Source: Xenorhabdus mauleonii (GTDB lineage Bacteria > Pseudomonadota > Gammaproteobacteria > Enterobacterales > Enterobacteriaceae). Taken from it: a stretch of 59,550 nt of DNA. The position numbers and the translations under genes were made by a program. Numbering within the stretch: the stretch's first letter is position 1; every line of letters begins with the position of its first letter. Shown here piece after piece: positions 37,943-46,751 of the stretch. Where the stretch lies: NCBI RefSeq assembly GCF_900113945.1, contig NZ_FORG01000024.1, positions 1-59,550 of the forward strand, read 5' to 3'. The notes beneath the pieces were generated by a model. That model saw only the letters and a list, made by a program, of their open reading frames with translations. It did not search any database and was not told the origin of the DNA.

Positions 37943-39427
37943 TTAACTCAGGTCAATATTTTTACTGCCAAAGAATAATGTCAGGATAAAGCCTGCGATA
38001 TAAGCGACGAGCAACCCGGCTGCATATACTGCCATCCCCGTGAAAATGCCACTATTGGACGTCATCAGGGGGAGGGCCACCAGCCCTGAAGGGCCGAATA
38101 CACTATTTAATCCGACGGGCAATCCCCACCACGCAATCAAACCAATAAAAAATCCACCAATGGCACCGCCGAGACAGGCAGTGACAAAAGGCTTAACACG
38201 GGGCAGCGTGACACCATAAATTAAAGGTTCCCCGATCCCGAGAAATCCCGGAATAATGGCGCCTTTGATTTGAGTTCGCAGCAGCGAATTTTTGGGGGAT
38301 TTCACATACAGCGCCAGTGCAGAACCGACCTGACCGGCTCCGGCCATGGCGAGGATCGGAAATAACGAGTTGAAGCCCTGTGCATCCATCAAAGCAAAAT
38401 AGACGGGGACGAAACCCTGATGAACGCCGAACATAACGGCGATCAAAAACAGCCCTGCCAGAATGGCTGTGCCGAATGGATTGCCATTCAAGTGAATGAA
38501 CAGCCATGACATCGCCGTAAATAAATAACTGCCGATAGGCATAATGATGACAAAGGCGATGGCCCCCATGATGAGCAGGGTAATGGCGGATGTCAGGATC
38601 ATATCCAGATCAGACGGCATTATTTTGCGGATCTGTTTTTCCACCCAAGCGCCAAGGATACAGGCAATCAAGACACCAATGATATTGCCTCGGGGATCAA
38701 TGGCGAAACCAAAGAAATTGCTGATGCCAGAATAAAATCCGCTGGTGGCTTCAGCGTTATAGCCCAGTACGAACAGAGAAGCGATAATGGCTCCATTAAC
38801 GCCAGAACCGCCGAAGGCTTTTTGTGCATTGTAACCAATCAGAATACTCAGGAAGCTGAACATGCCTTTGCTGAATATTTTCATGTAACCGAGTAGTTCA
38901 ACCAAAGCTGCATTGGGATCTGCCACGCCTTTGACAAAAATTTGCTCCAGTAATGTAGCGAAGCCCAATAACAGGCCAACGGCAATGAAACCGGGGATCA
39001 GCGGTGTGAAAATAGTGGCAAACTTCGCTAGAAATTTATGGATTGAGCTGGTTTGTTTTTCTTTGAGATGTTTTTTATTGGAAGAAGCGATGTCTTTTAG
39101 ATTGTCGGAATGAAGTTCAGCAGAGCCCGGTGTTGGTTCATTGGGGTGATGTGATTCACTTGGCCGAGTATTTTCACTGAGTAGAGTATTCATCAAGTCT
39201 GCGGCAGCCTGGGCTTTGCCGGGACCAAGAACAATCTGGAGCTGGTCATCACTTTCGATGATGCCCAAAACTCCTGCAATTTTCTTTAATCTGGCTTTAT
39301 CAACAAGTGAATCATTGCGTAGAGTCAAGCGCAGGCGGGTCATGCAATTGCCGCTGTGTGCAACGTTGTCAGCCCCGCCAATGGCACTGAGTATTTCGAC
39401 CAACATTTCCTGATTAATTTTGGCCAT
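37943..39427 (-). CDS. murP: PTS N-acetylmuramic acid transporter EIIBC MurP
   Basis: A 494-residue phosphotransferase permease. Residues 1-90 are an EIIB domain with the phosphorylated Cys in [14 protein letters not shown] polar linker (residues 93-125) leads to the EIIC membrane domain with about ten segments and the [14 protein letters not shown] loop. It has no EIIA domain and would use EIIA-Glc, as MurP does. It imports MurNAc as MurNAc-6-phosphate, the substrate of MurQ encoded upstream on the same strand; the two genes are separated by an ERIC element. Confidence 0.9.
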   Translation of the reverse strand: MAKINQEMLVEILSAIGGADNVAHSGNCMTRLRLTLRNDSLVDKARLKKIAGVLGIIESDDQLQIVLGPGKAQAAADLMNTLLSENTRPSESHHPNEPTPGSAELHSDNLKDIASSNKKHLKEKQTSSIHKFLAKFATIFTPLIPGFIAVGLLLGFATLLEQIFVKGVADPNAALVELLGYMKIFSKGMFSFLSILIGYNAQKAFGGSGVNGAIIASLFVLGYNAEATSGFYSGISNFFGFAIDPRGNIIGVLIACILGAWVEKQIRKIMPSDLDMILTSAITLLIMGAIAFVIIMPIGSYLFTAMSWLFIHLNGNPFGTAILAGLFLIAVMFGVHQGFVPVYFALMDAQGFNSLFPILAMAGAGQVGSALALYVKSPKNSLLRTQIKGAIIPGFLGIGEPLIYGVTLPRVKPFVTACLGGAIGGFFIGLIAWWGLPVGLNSVFGPSGLVALPLMTSNSGIFTGMAVYAAGLLVAYIAGFILTLFFGSKNIDLS

Positions 39428-39468
39428 TTATAACCCCTTCAGAGAGGTAATGATTATCGGTCTTTTAA

Positions 39469-39662
39469 TATATACCCTTCGTTTTTCAAGTTTCAGCTTT
39501 GTTGGCTTACACTCACCCCAGTCACCTAGTCACCTAGGTTCCCGGGGATTATGAAAGGCTTCTGCCTCTCACCGGAGGCCAGCCTTTGGCTGTTCAAATT
39601 CGTTCGCGGCGAATTTGTCATTCCCTTACCGTTGCGCTGAATCTTTAAATCCATTGGGTATC
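39469..39662 (-). repeat. ERIC element (long form) overlapping the murQ 3' end
   Basis: Read on the minus strand this 194-base element has the same order of blocks as the copy at 41077: ATGACAAATTCGCCG, a GCC-AAAGGC-TGGCC hairpin, ATAATCCCCGGGA, GTGACTGGGGTGAG and a terminal CTTGAAAAACGAAGGGTATA. The core matches ERIC; the extra 70 bases correspond to the long ERIC form known in some enterobacteria. Its left end supplies the last codons of murQ. Confidence 0.85.
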
Positions 39663-40549
39663 GCTGGCCGGATAAATCCTTGGTTTTCTGCCAATAATGC
39701 GCTGGCTTCCTCGGCATTCACGCCCGATAAAATCATCACGATTGCGGTTTTACAATGACCACCGCAGGCATTCAGTGCGTGTTCCGCTATTTCCCTGCTG
39801 CACTCAGTGGCGGCCATGACAATGTTTTTCTGACGTTCAATTAACTTCGCATTGGTCGCTTCAACATCGACCATTAAATTGCCATAGACCTTGCCAATCC
39901 GGATCATGGCACCGGTTGTTATCATATTCAGTACCATTTTTTGTGCGGTACCGGCTTTCATGCGGGAAGAGCCTGTTACAACCTCCGGCCCGACCACGGG
40001 GATGATGGCGATATCTGCCGATTGCGCCATTGGGCTGTCTGGATTGCAACTGATGCTGGCGACGGTAGCCCCGACGGATGCTGCATATTCCATCGCACCC
40101 AAAACATAAGGAGTCCGGCCACTGGCGGCGATCCCGACCAATACATCCCGTTGATTAAAGTGTAGTCCTTTAAGATCATCCATGCCCAATTGCCGATTAT
40201 CTTCTGCATTTTCGACAGCTTTCAGAATTGCCTGATGCCCTCCGGCGATCAAACCGATCACTTGTTCTGGCTTGGTACCATAAGTCGGTGGGCATTCACT
40301 GGCATCTAAAATTCCCAGCCGACCAGAAGTGCCGGCTCCGCTGTAGATCAAGCGTCCTCCTTGACGGAATGCATCAGCAACTTTATCAACCACGCTGGCA
40401 ATTTGAGGCAATGTTTTTTCAACAGCAAGGGCGACTTTTTTATCTTCGTCATTGATAACGCGAAGCATATCGTACGTTGATAATTGATCGATGTGAGAGC
40501 TGGCGGGGTTACGACTCTCCGTCACCATATTGGTTAGGTCTATTTTCAT
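39626..40549 (-). CDS. murQ: N-acetylmuramic acid 6-phosphate etherase MurQ
   Basis: A 307-residue SIS-domain enzyme that removes the lactyl ether from MurNAc-6-P, giving GlcNAc-6-P. Key motifs are [21 protein letters not shown] (with catalytic Glu), AVENAEDN (second Glu) and [13 protein letters not shown]. coli MurQ has 298 residues. The last 11 codons and the stop here lie inside an ERIC element, so the natural C-terminus has been replaced. It is the first gene of murQP; no murR regulator is adjacent. Confidence 0.93.
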   Translation of the reverse strand: MKIDLTNMVTESRNPASSHIDQLSTYDMLRVINDEDKKVALAVEKTLPQIASVVDKVADAFRQGGRLIYSGAGTSGRLGILDASECPPTYGTKPEQVIGLIAGGHQAILKAVENAEDNRQLGMDDLKGLHFNQRDVLVGIAASGRTPYVLGAMEYAASVGATVASISCNPDSPMAQSADIAIIPVVGPEVVTGSSRMKAGTAQKMVLNMITTGAMIRIGKVYGNLMVDVEATNAKLIERQKNIVMAATECSREIAEHALNACGGHCKTAIVMILSGVNAEEASALLAENQGFIRPAIPNGFKDSAQR

Positions 40550-40590
40550 TATTTTCTGCCGTAAGTCATAGGAGTTTATAATGAGTTATA

Positions 40591-40705
40591 TTATATACCG
40601 TTCGTCTTTCAAATTGCCGCCTTTGTTGGCGGGAAAATGCATCCCTGACGAATGAGTCATTCTCTTTTCGCCGCACTGTAAATTGCTTTCCATTGAATCA
40701 AGTGC
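40591..40705 (-). repeat. ERIC-like element lacking the core
   Basis: TATATACCGTTCGTCTTTCA matches the outer end of the ERIC copy at 39469, and the segment ending TTTTCGCCGC with AAATTGCTTTCCATTG resembles the other end. The central GGGGATT/CTGGGG part is absent. It lies 40 bases upstream of murQ, within its promoter region. Confidence 0.55.
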
Positions 40706-41076
40706 AAATAACCAGTGAAAGCCCTAAGAGATAAAACAGTTTTGTGTATTTGGATAATTAAATACTGTTAATTCTATAATGTCATTATGCTTTTTAACCT
40801 GTTTAATGCCAGAGTTATTTTTATGTAATACATGATGTTTAAAAAATGAAATTTAAAATAGTTATCAATTGATAAAAATATTTCATTACACATTATGGGA
40901 AAATTCCCTAATGTATTTTAGATGTATATATTTTATTGGGTTGTTCTTAGATGAAATCATTTCACAATGAAAATTAGTGAATTCAATCTTAATAGATATT
41001 GGATTGAATCAGCGTGGCAATAAATAAAAGTAATAAGCAACAGAAATAAAAGGAATTATCAAATGCACAGGTAACC

Positions 41077-41275
41077 GTATATACGCAATAGATTTCAAAT
41101 TGCATCGCGGCGAAAAGAAAATGACAAATTCGCCGGGAACGAATTTGGACAGCCAAAGGCTGGCCTCCGGTGAGAGGCAGGAGCCTTTCATAATCCCCGG
41201 GAGCATAGCTAACTAGGTGGCTGGGGTGAATGAGGGCAGCCAACAAAGAGGCAATTTGAAAGACGAAATATATAT
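41077..41275 (+). repeat. ERIC element (long form) upstream of the invasin
   Basis: A 199-base element with GATTTCAAATTGC and GCAATTTGAAAGACGAAATATA as complementary ends, an internal hairpin CAGCCAAAGGCTGG, and the ERIC core ATAATCCCCGGGAGCATA with GTGGCTGGGGTGAATGAGGG. It is the best-preserved copy in the window. Confidence 0.88.
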
Positions 41276-41285
41276 CTATAAAAAC

Positions 41286-41348
41286 GGGGACTGGGGTAAG
41301 TGAGCGTAGCCCGCAAAGCTGTAACTTGAAAGCTGAAGGGTGTATATA
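41286..41348 (+). repeat. Right half of a second ERIC element abutting the invasin start
   Basis: GGGACTGGGGTAAGTGAGCG, CAAAGCTGTAACTTGAAAG and GAAGGGTGTATATA match the right arm of ERIC. It begins about 10 bases after the full copy in the same orientation and ends 4 bases before the first invasin ATG, so it forms the leader of that gene. Confidence 0.75.
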
Positions 41349-41352
41349 AATT

Positions 41353-44300
41353 ATGGGGTGTTCAAGTATGGACTCGTATGCTTACGGTAAGTTCGTTCGT
41401 GGTTTTATGTTAATATGCACGTTGATTTTTTTGTTTATTTCCATGGATGCATTTGCAAAAGATAAAGAAATCTATAATCATCATGCAGATAAAACACCTA
41501 TTTACCCACAGAATAATAAAAATGAAGATGGGTTTAATATAATTTCTCAAAATATTCATACGGTTGGTAATTTACTTGTTTCTTCGCCTTCTCAAATTGC
41601 TGATCAAACTAAATCTTATGCCGTCAGTAAGTTAAATAGCGCGGTGGTAACAGAAACACAAAAATGGTTATCTCAATTTGGTACAGCAAAAATTCAATTC
41701 TCTCTTGATAGAGAAGGGAAATTGGATAATAGCTCATTGGATTTATTGTTTCCGCTTTATGATAATAAAGCGGAATGGTTATTTTTCTCTCAAGTCGGCT
41801 ATCGAAATAAAGATAGTCGTAATACGATTAACTTTGGTTTAGGTGGACGTTATTTCACTCCTGGCTGGATGTATGGGCTAAATACTTTCTACGATTACGA
41901 CTCGACGGGTAACAATAAACGATTCGGTTTAGGCGGAGAAGTCTGGGCTGATTATATTAAACTGTCTGCCAATACCTACTGGCGCTTGAATGGCTGGCAT
42001 CAATCTGTCAAAGAGAAGGACTATGATGAGCGCCCTGCCAATGGCTTTGATCTCAATGGCGAGTTTTTCCTGCCATCCTATCCGAATCTTGGGGGAAAAC
42101 TGAGTTATGAGCAGTACTTCGGTGATAACGTGGCTCTGTTTAACCGAAACACCAGACAGAAAAACCCCAGCCTTGGCAGAGTCGGCCTGACTTATACGCC
42201 AATTCCATTGATGACCGTCGGAATCGATTACAAATACGGAAGTAGCGGGCACAGTGAAGCGTTATTTCAGGCCAACATAAACTATCGGTTTGGCGTACCG
42301 TTTGGTGTGCAGATTTCACCTGAGCATGTGGCTTCTATGCGTACACTGGCTGGAAGCCGTTACGACTTGGTGGAAAGAAATAACAATATCGTGCTGGATT
42401 ATAGAAAAAAACAGGAGCTGAAAGTTACCTTGCCTGCCTCCCTCAATGGATACAGCTCTCAGATGAAATTAGTGATGCCCCATATTGTCTCGGAAAAACC
42501 CATCAAGCAGATTACATGGCGGGCAGGGGGTAACTTGAGAAAAAATGGGGGAGATCTGCCGAATATCAGTGGTACGAATCCAATCGGCATTATCCTGCCG
42601 AATTATATCCTCAATGGGATAAACACGTACCCGATTTATGCCATAGTGGAAGATGAGAATGGCAGAAAATCGAAAGAAGCTGAAATGCTTGTCACGGTTG
42701 AACCTTTTGTTGTTAAGGGTGAACCGCAAATTACTCCATTGACCGATGGCTATACATTGGCGAGCACGATCACGTATGGCCATAAAGAGAATGCTCCTCT
42801 GTCCAATATTGCGTTCCAAAATATTAAATGGAGCGTTGAACTCCCTGAAGGCAGTTCAACCGATCTGAAAAAGGCGGTGAAATTAGAAGAGATCGGCTCC
42901 GGTACAAGTAACGATAAAGGGCAGTTACTGGTGAACATCACCAGTAAGAAGCCCGTTGGAAACGTTGCGGTTTACCTTGAAATGACAGGAATGCCCAAAA
43001 CCAAGATTCACACAATCAATTTCAGTGAATCTCAGTACCAGATCAGTTCGATAGATGTTTCACCACACGGACCGCTTGCCTTGGGCAATAGTTATACCTT
43101 TACTGCAATCATCGTTGATGACAAGAACAATCCAGTTGCAGATAACGAAGATCTCACGCCCAAGTGGGCAATAGAAAAAGGGGTTAGCGGGATGGTGTTA
43201 ACCGCGGGGCCGACAAAAACAAATGGCAAAGGGGAATTGACGGCGACCGTGATGAGTACGGCGGAAATCAAAGATGCCATAATCTCTCTTTCACTCCAGA
43301 ATGGCGCAAAGATATCATCACCGGGCTTTACCTTTGTTCACGCAAAATCGGTTGATATTGACTTCAAGGATCAAATAGAAGTTTCTCCTCCCGGGCCTCT
43401 TTTAGGTAATAAACAAGATGCATATACCTATAAAGTCTTGGTTGTTGATGATAAATACAAACAACCCTTACGGAATTGGAGTTTTGAAAACGTCACTTGG
43501 AGTATTGTCGATAAGAATTTGCCGGATGATTTAATTTTTAAAGAAATTCAGAAAACGACGGATGATGGTGGTTATTTAACGGCTTTATTAGTGAGTAATG
43601 TGGGCATGGATGATATTCAAGCCAAAATAAGCGTCGTCACTAATGACAAGAAAGAAAAATCCGCTCTCGCAAAAACGCTGGTCAGCTTTAATGCCGTACC
43701 TCAAAATGCCGGAATTATGGTTATGGATCAGCATGAGCATTATTTTTACATTCCTTCTGATCAGCAGAAAAAACCATACAATGTCCATAATAAGTTACGT
43801 ATTTTGTTAACCAAGGATTCTGAAACAGCATCGGACGGTCAACCTCTGCATCTTCTTGGCGAAGTCAAATATTCCACTTCGGGGCCTGTTGTAAAAGTAG
43901 ACGACTCCAGAGGACATATCTCTTTCCCGCCTAAACAGTTTAGGGCATTAAAGGAGCCAACCACTGTTACAGCAACAGTAACCAATAGAGATACGAAAGC
44001 TAAGTACATCTATCAATACCATTTTCACCCACGCAGATATGTGTTTAGCCCGGATGTTGAAAATGATGGCTATGTGAAATTGGGAGAACAAACCGGGAAT
44101 AGCACATGCGAAACGCTTGCCCCCCAATATTCATTGGGGCTGAGCAATGTGAAATCAATGACGGACTCTGATGTTGGAACTTCGGCTTCAACTGACACAG
44201 ATAAATCTTTCTTGCATGAATATGGTCATGTTCTGGGATTAGGGCTTTTACCTTATGGAAGTGACCCAGAGGAAGTTATTAATACAAAAATAAAAGTGGC

Positions 44301-44409
44301 TTTCAGCCATAATCCATCCCAGTTTTTCCTATATGATTACGAGAACAAGAGAAAAATAGACGCTAATCCTGAGGATACAGCCAGATTATTGTGCAAATTG
44401 CCTGATTAA
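41353..44409 (+). CDS. Inverse autotransporter (invasin/intimin-like) adhesin
   Basis: An outer-membrane adhesin of 1018 residues. It has a signal peptide (ending near MDAFAK) and an inverse autotransporter beta-barrel (about 85-335; QKWLSQFGTAKIQF, GLGGRYFTPGWMYGLNTFYDYD, YDLVERNNNIVLDYRKK after the barrel). About four Ig-like (Bid/invasin) domains follow to residue 895, then a tip domain with Cys919 and Cys1014, as in the lectin-like ends of invasins. A HEYGHVLG stretch (955-962) lies in the tip. It probably binds host or symbiont surfaces. An alternative ATG at 41368 has a better-placed GGGG and would remove five residues. The leader is an ERIC repeat. A terminator follows. Confidence 0.9.
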   Translation: MGCSSMDSYAYGKFVRGFMLICTLIFLFISMDAFAKDKEIYNHHADKTPIYPQNNKNEDGFNIISQNIHTVGNLLVSSPSQIADQTKSYAVSKLNSAVVTETQKWLSQFGTAKIQFSLDREGKLDNSSLDLLFPLYDNKAEWLFFSQVGYRNKDSRNTINFGLGGRYFTPGWMYGLNTFYDYDSTGNNKRFGLGGEVWADYIKLSANTYWRLNGWHQSVKEKDYDERPANGFDLNGEFFLPSYPNLGGKLSYEQYFGDNVALFNRNTRQKNPSLGRVGLTYTPIPLMTVGIDYKYGSSGHSEALFQANINYRFGVPFGVQISPEHVASMRTLAGSRYDLVERNNNIVLDYRKKQELKVTLPASLNGYSSQMKLVMPHIVSEKPIKQITWRAGGNLRKNGGDLPNISGTNPIGIILPNYILNGINTYPIYAIVEDENGRKSKEAEMLVTVEPFVVKGEPQITPLTDGYTLASTITYGHKENAPLSNIAFQNIKWSVELPEGSSTDLKKAVKLEEIGSGTSNDKGQLLVNITSKKPVGNVAVYLEMTGMPKTKIHTINFSESQYQISSIDVSPHGPLALGNSYTFTAIIVDDKNNPVADNEDLTPKWAIEKGVSGMVLTAGPTKTNGKGELTATVMSTAEIKDAIISLSLQNGAKISSPGFTFVHAKSVDIDFKDQIEVSPPGPLLGNKQDAYTYKVLVVDDKYKQPLRNWSFENVTWSIVDKNLPDDLIFKEIQKTTDDGGYLTALLVSNVGMDDIQAKISVVTNDKKEKSALAKTLVSFNAVPQNAGIMVMDQHEHYFYIPSDQQKKPYNVHNKLRILLTKDSETASDGQPLHLLGEVKYSTSGPVVKVDDSRGHISFPPKQFRALKEPTTVTATVTNRDTKAKYIYQYHFHPRRYVFSPDVENDGYVKLGEQTGNSTCETLAPQYSLGLSNVKSMTDSDVGTSASTDTDKSFLHEYGHVLGLGLLPYGSDPEEVINTKIKVAFSHNPSQFFLYDYENKRKIDANPEDTARLLCKLPD

Positions 44410-44424
44410 ATAGTAAGGTAAAAC

Positions 44425-44456
44425 AAAGGCTCAGGTTTCTGAGCCTTTATTATTTT
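44425..44456 (+). terminator. Invasin terminator
   Basis: Perfect 10-base arms (44425-44434 and 44439-44448) around GTTT, followed by ATTATTTTTA, start 16 bases after the invasin stop codon. Confidence 0.8.
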
Positions 44457-45369
44457 TAGCCATATATGGTTTATTTAAATTATGGTAATGGTTTTCTTTA
44501 AATTTATTATTATGTTGGTTCTTTTATCGTCAGTAATGTGTTAATTCTCGATGAAAATTATCACGCCTTTATCATAAAATATCATATCAATACAGAATAT
44601 TCCGATATAAAAAAGAACAGAAAATTGAAATAAGAGTATCTGTATTGTTGCAGTTACAAGAAATGAAATTCACCATCTACCCATCATTATTTATTACTGT
44701 TTGAATTTTATGCCATTTTTCTTAATTTATATAATGAATAAAAAATAGGCTTTATGATGGTATTCATTGTTATTGTTGCACTTTATTCTATTTTTAAAAT
44801 TTAAGGTTATTTATTAACACGTAATGGGTGTAAATAATAAATAGCTCATAAAGTGAAACTTTATTTAATTGCCGAAACTAGAGTTAATATGAATTTTGGT
44901 TGTTTATTACGGATTACGAGTAATTCAGATATAATATTCTTATTTTTGTGTAATAACAAAATACGGAGTAATTAAATTAGCTACACAATAGTTTCACGAT
45001 ATGATATTTTTATTTTCATGGTTTAGCCTTTGTAAAAGTTAGTTACCAATAAATAAAAGTTATCGATTGATAACCTTAAGACCATTATTTGGATCTTGGT
45101 GCTACTCCTAACTTTACGATGTGGAATAATCATGATTGGATTGTTTTTATGATGCTTTTTCCAATTTTACATGTTAGTTAAGCCGGGATATCTGTAGTTT
45201 GCAAAATGGAAAGGGGAAGAAACATGGATGAAAGAGAGTAATTTTTTTCTTGCTTTGCAAAGGAAAATACCCTTGTTGATTTCATGTGAAATTGTTCGTT
45301 TAAGTAATCAATTTGTGCGAATAATAAATATTTTGCTAATTGTCCCCTTATTAACTAACATTCTATTAG
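44457..45369. other. Long AT-rich intergenic region between invasin and LysR gene
   Basis: More than 900 bases with no plausible gene in either strand. It contains the inverted motif GTTATC-N4-GATAAC at 45059-45074, which has a near copy (GTTATC-N4-GATAAA) at 40861-40876 on the other side of the invasin gene. I see no tRNA, transposase relic or repeat element. Confidence 0.4.
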
Positions 45370-45398
45370 TTGACATTTTGACAAGTTGAATTGATAAA
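45370..45398 (+). promoter_or_regulatory. Candidate promoter of the LysR gene
   Basis: TTGACA (45370-45375) is separated by 17 bases from GATAAA (45393-45398); a shifted TAAAAT overlaps. It lies about 90 bases before the LysR start codon in a very AT-rich setting, so chance matches are possible. Confidence 0.4.
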
Positions 45399-45485
45399 AT
45401 CTTTGGCAAAAACACTAAGTTAAAATGCTATCACCATGAATCTGTAATGTTTTGTAGTTATTTAACAATCATTGGGCGAAAGAAC

Positions 45486-46376
45486 ATGGATATACGCAAT
45501 CTTGAAGCTTTTATCGTTTTGGCTGAAACTCTGAACTATCATAAAGCTTCAGAGAGACTTTATCTTTCTCAGCCTGCTTTGACGAAAAAAATACATGGTT
45601 TGGAAGACATTCTTGGGGCTTCATTATTTACAAGAGGGCCGAATGGTACGAGGTTAACGAACTTTGGGCAGAAGACTCTGGAAAATACCAGAAAGTTTCT
45701 AACGCACTATGAACAGTTTAAAAGTCAGGTACATTTTGATTCAAAAGAAAATTTGGTCAGGCATTTGTATGTCGGTTCCTGCTTTCCCATCCACAACTAT
45801 TCTCAAATAGAGAAGAAGATTGCCGGAAATAAAGGGAATGTCGTACTGGCATTGGTGACCGGGCTGTCAGTTGAACAGCAGCTAAATTTATTGAATGCAG
45901 GAATGTTACATGTTGCTGTAATGCCTATGGCTTCAATTTTACATCTGGAACCCAAAAAGGTATTTACAGAAAAGCTGGTTTATATCTTTAAAAAAAGCAG
46001 TCAATTAATATCTAGTTTTAAGTCTGCTCTGAATAAAATTGGGAATGGTTTTTTTTCGGCAGCTTCATCAGAAAATAAAGAAGCGGTTGAGTTAACTGAT
46101 TTCCTTAATGTTTTCCCCATTTATACCGGTGAAAATATGCATCTGTTATTGCAGACAAGTGATATCATGCTGATTATTGATATGATTACAAAAAATAGTG
46201 CTTATACGTGTGTCCCAAAACGGATGATTAGTTCTATTCCTGAATACTATATGGACTCTTTGGAAATTATTGAAACAGATAAGAAAGTTGATCTCGGTGT
46301 TGTATGGTCAAATTCAATAGATGAGTGTTTAATTAATGATGCCGAAGATTTTTCTACATGGGTTGCGAATGTATAA
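45486..46376 (+). CDS. LysR-family transcriptional regulator
   Basis: A 296-residue regulator. The N-terminal winged helix opens MDIRNLEAFIVLAETLNYHKASERLYLSQPALTKKI and continues LEDILGASLFTRGPNGTRLT. The rest is the usual effector-binding domain (LYVGSCFPIH at its start). The effector is unknown. ATG 45486 matches the family start and follows a GGGCGAAAG ribosome binding site. The nearest possible targets are the invasin gene 1 kb upstream and its own promoter. It closes the accessory block before yheS. Confidence 0.88.
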   Translation: MDIRNLEAFIVLAETLNYHKASERLYLSQPALTKKIHGLEDILGASLFTRGPNGTRLTNFGQKTLENTRKFLTHYEQFKSQVHFDSKENLVRHLYVGSCFPIHNYSQIEKKIAGNKGNVVLALVTGLSVEQQLNLLNAGMLHVAVMPMASILHLEPKKVFTEKLVYIFKKSSQLISSFKSALNKIGNGFFSAASSENKEAVELTDFLNVFPIYTGENMHLLLQTSDIMLIIDMITKNSAYTCVPKRMISSIPEYYMDSLEIIETDKKVDLGVVWSNSIDECLINDAEDFSTWVANV

Positions 46377-46467
46377 CTCGGTGTAGTTGTTTCTTTAAAA
46401 GCATTTTTTCTTTTTACTCTTTATATGAGTGAACTTTATTGTATATGCGTCGTACTTCAAGGTGCAT

Positions 46468-46500
46468 GTATTATCATCCCGCGACGCGGGATGATAATAC
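46468..46500. repeat. Perfect 16-bp inverted repeat with single-base centre
   Basis: Bases 46468-46483 are exactly complementary to 46485-46500 around one A; the inner part is ATCATCCCGCG/CGCGGGATGAT. It stands between convergent LysR and yheS genes. Flanking sequences (GTATATGCGTCGTACTTCAA on the left, TGAAACTTGG...GGGTATAT on the right) look like the ends of a small ERIC-like mobile repeat. The rest of the 46377-46751 gap shows no gene. Confidence 0.6.
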
Positions 46501-46751
46501 GTTGCTTCCTGAAACTTGGAGTTAATAGGGTATATGTCTTGTAAACATTTTCTCAGTAATAAATGAGCAGTGAGGTTTCTTGGCATTTTCCGTTCTGTAA
46601 ATAAGGAATCATATTTTCAATATTTGAGTAATTGCTTGTTTGGGCTATTGATTGATTAAATGGTGATTAAATAGACGGTAATTGAACAGACGGCGGGATA
46701 TAACCGGGCATAGTATCATTATGCCCGATTATATACCCGAAAAATGGGCGT

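Noticed and set aside
40989..41246. Minus-strand open frame within the ERIC upstream of the invasin
   Set aside because: It is translation through the repeat element; similar frames occur in the other ERIC copies for the same reason.
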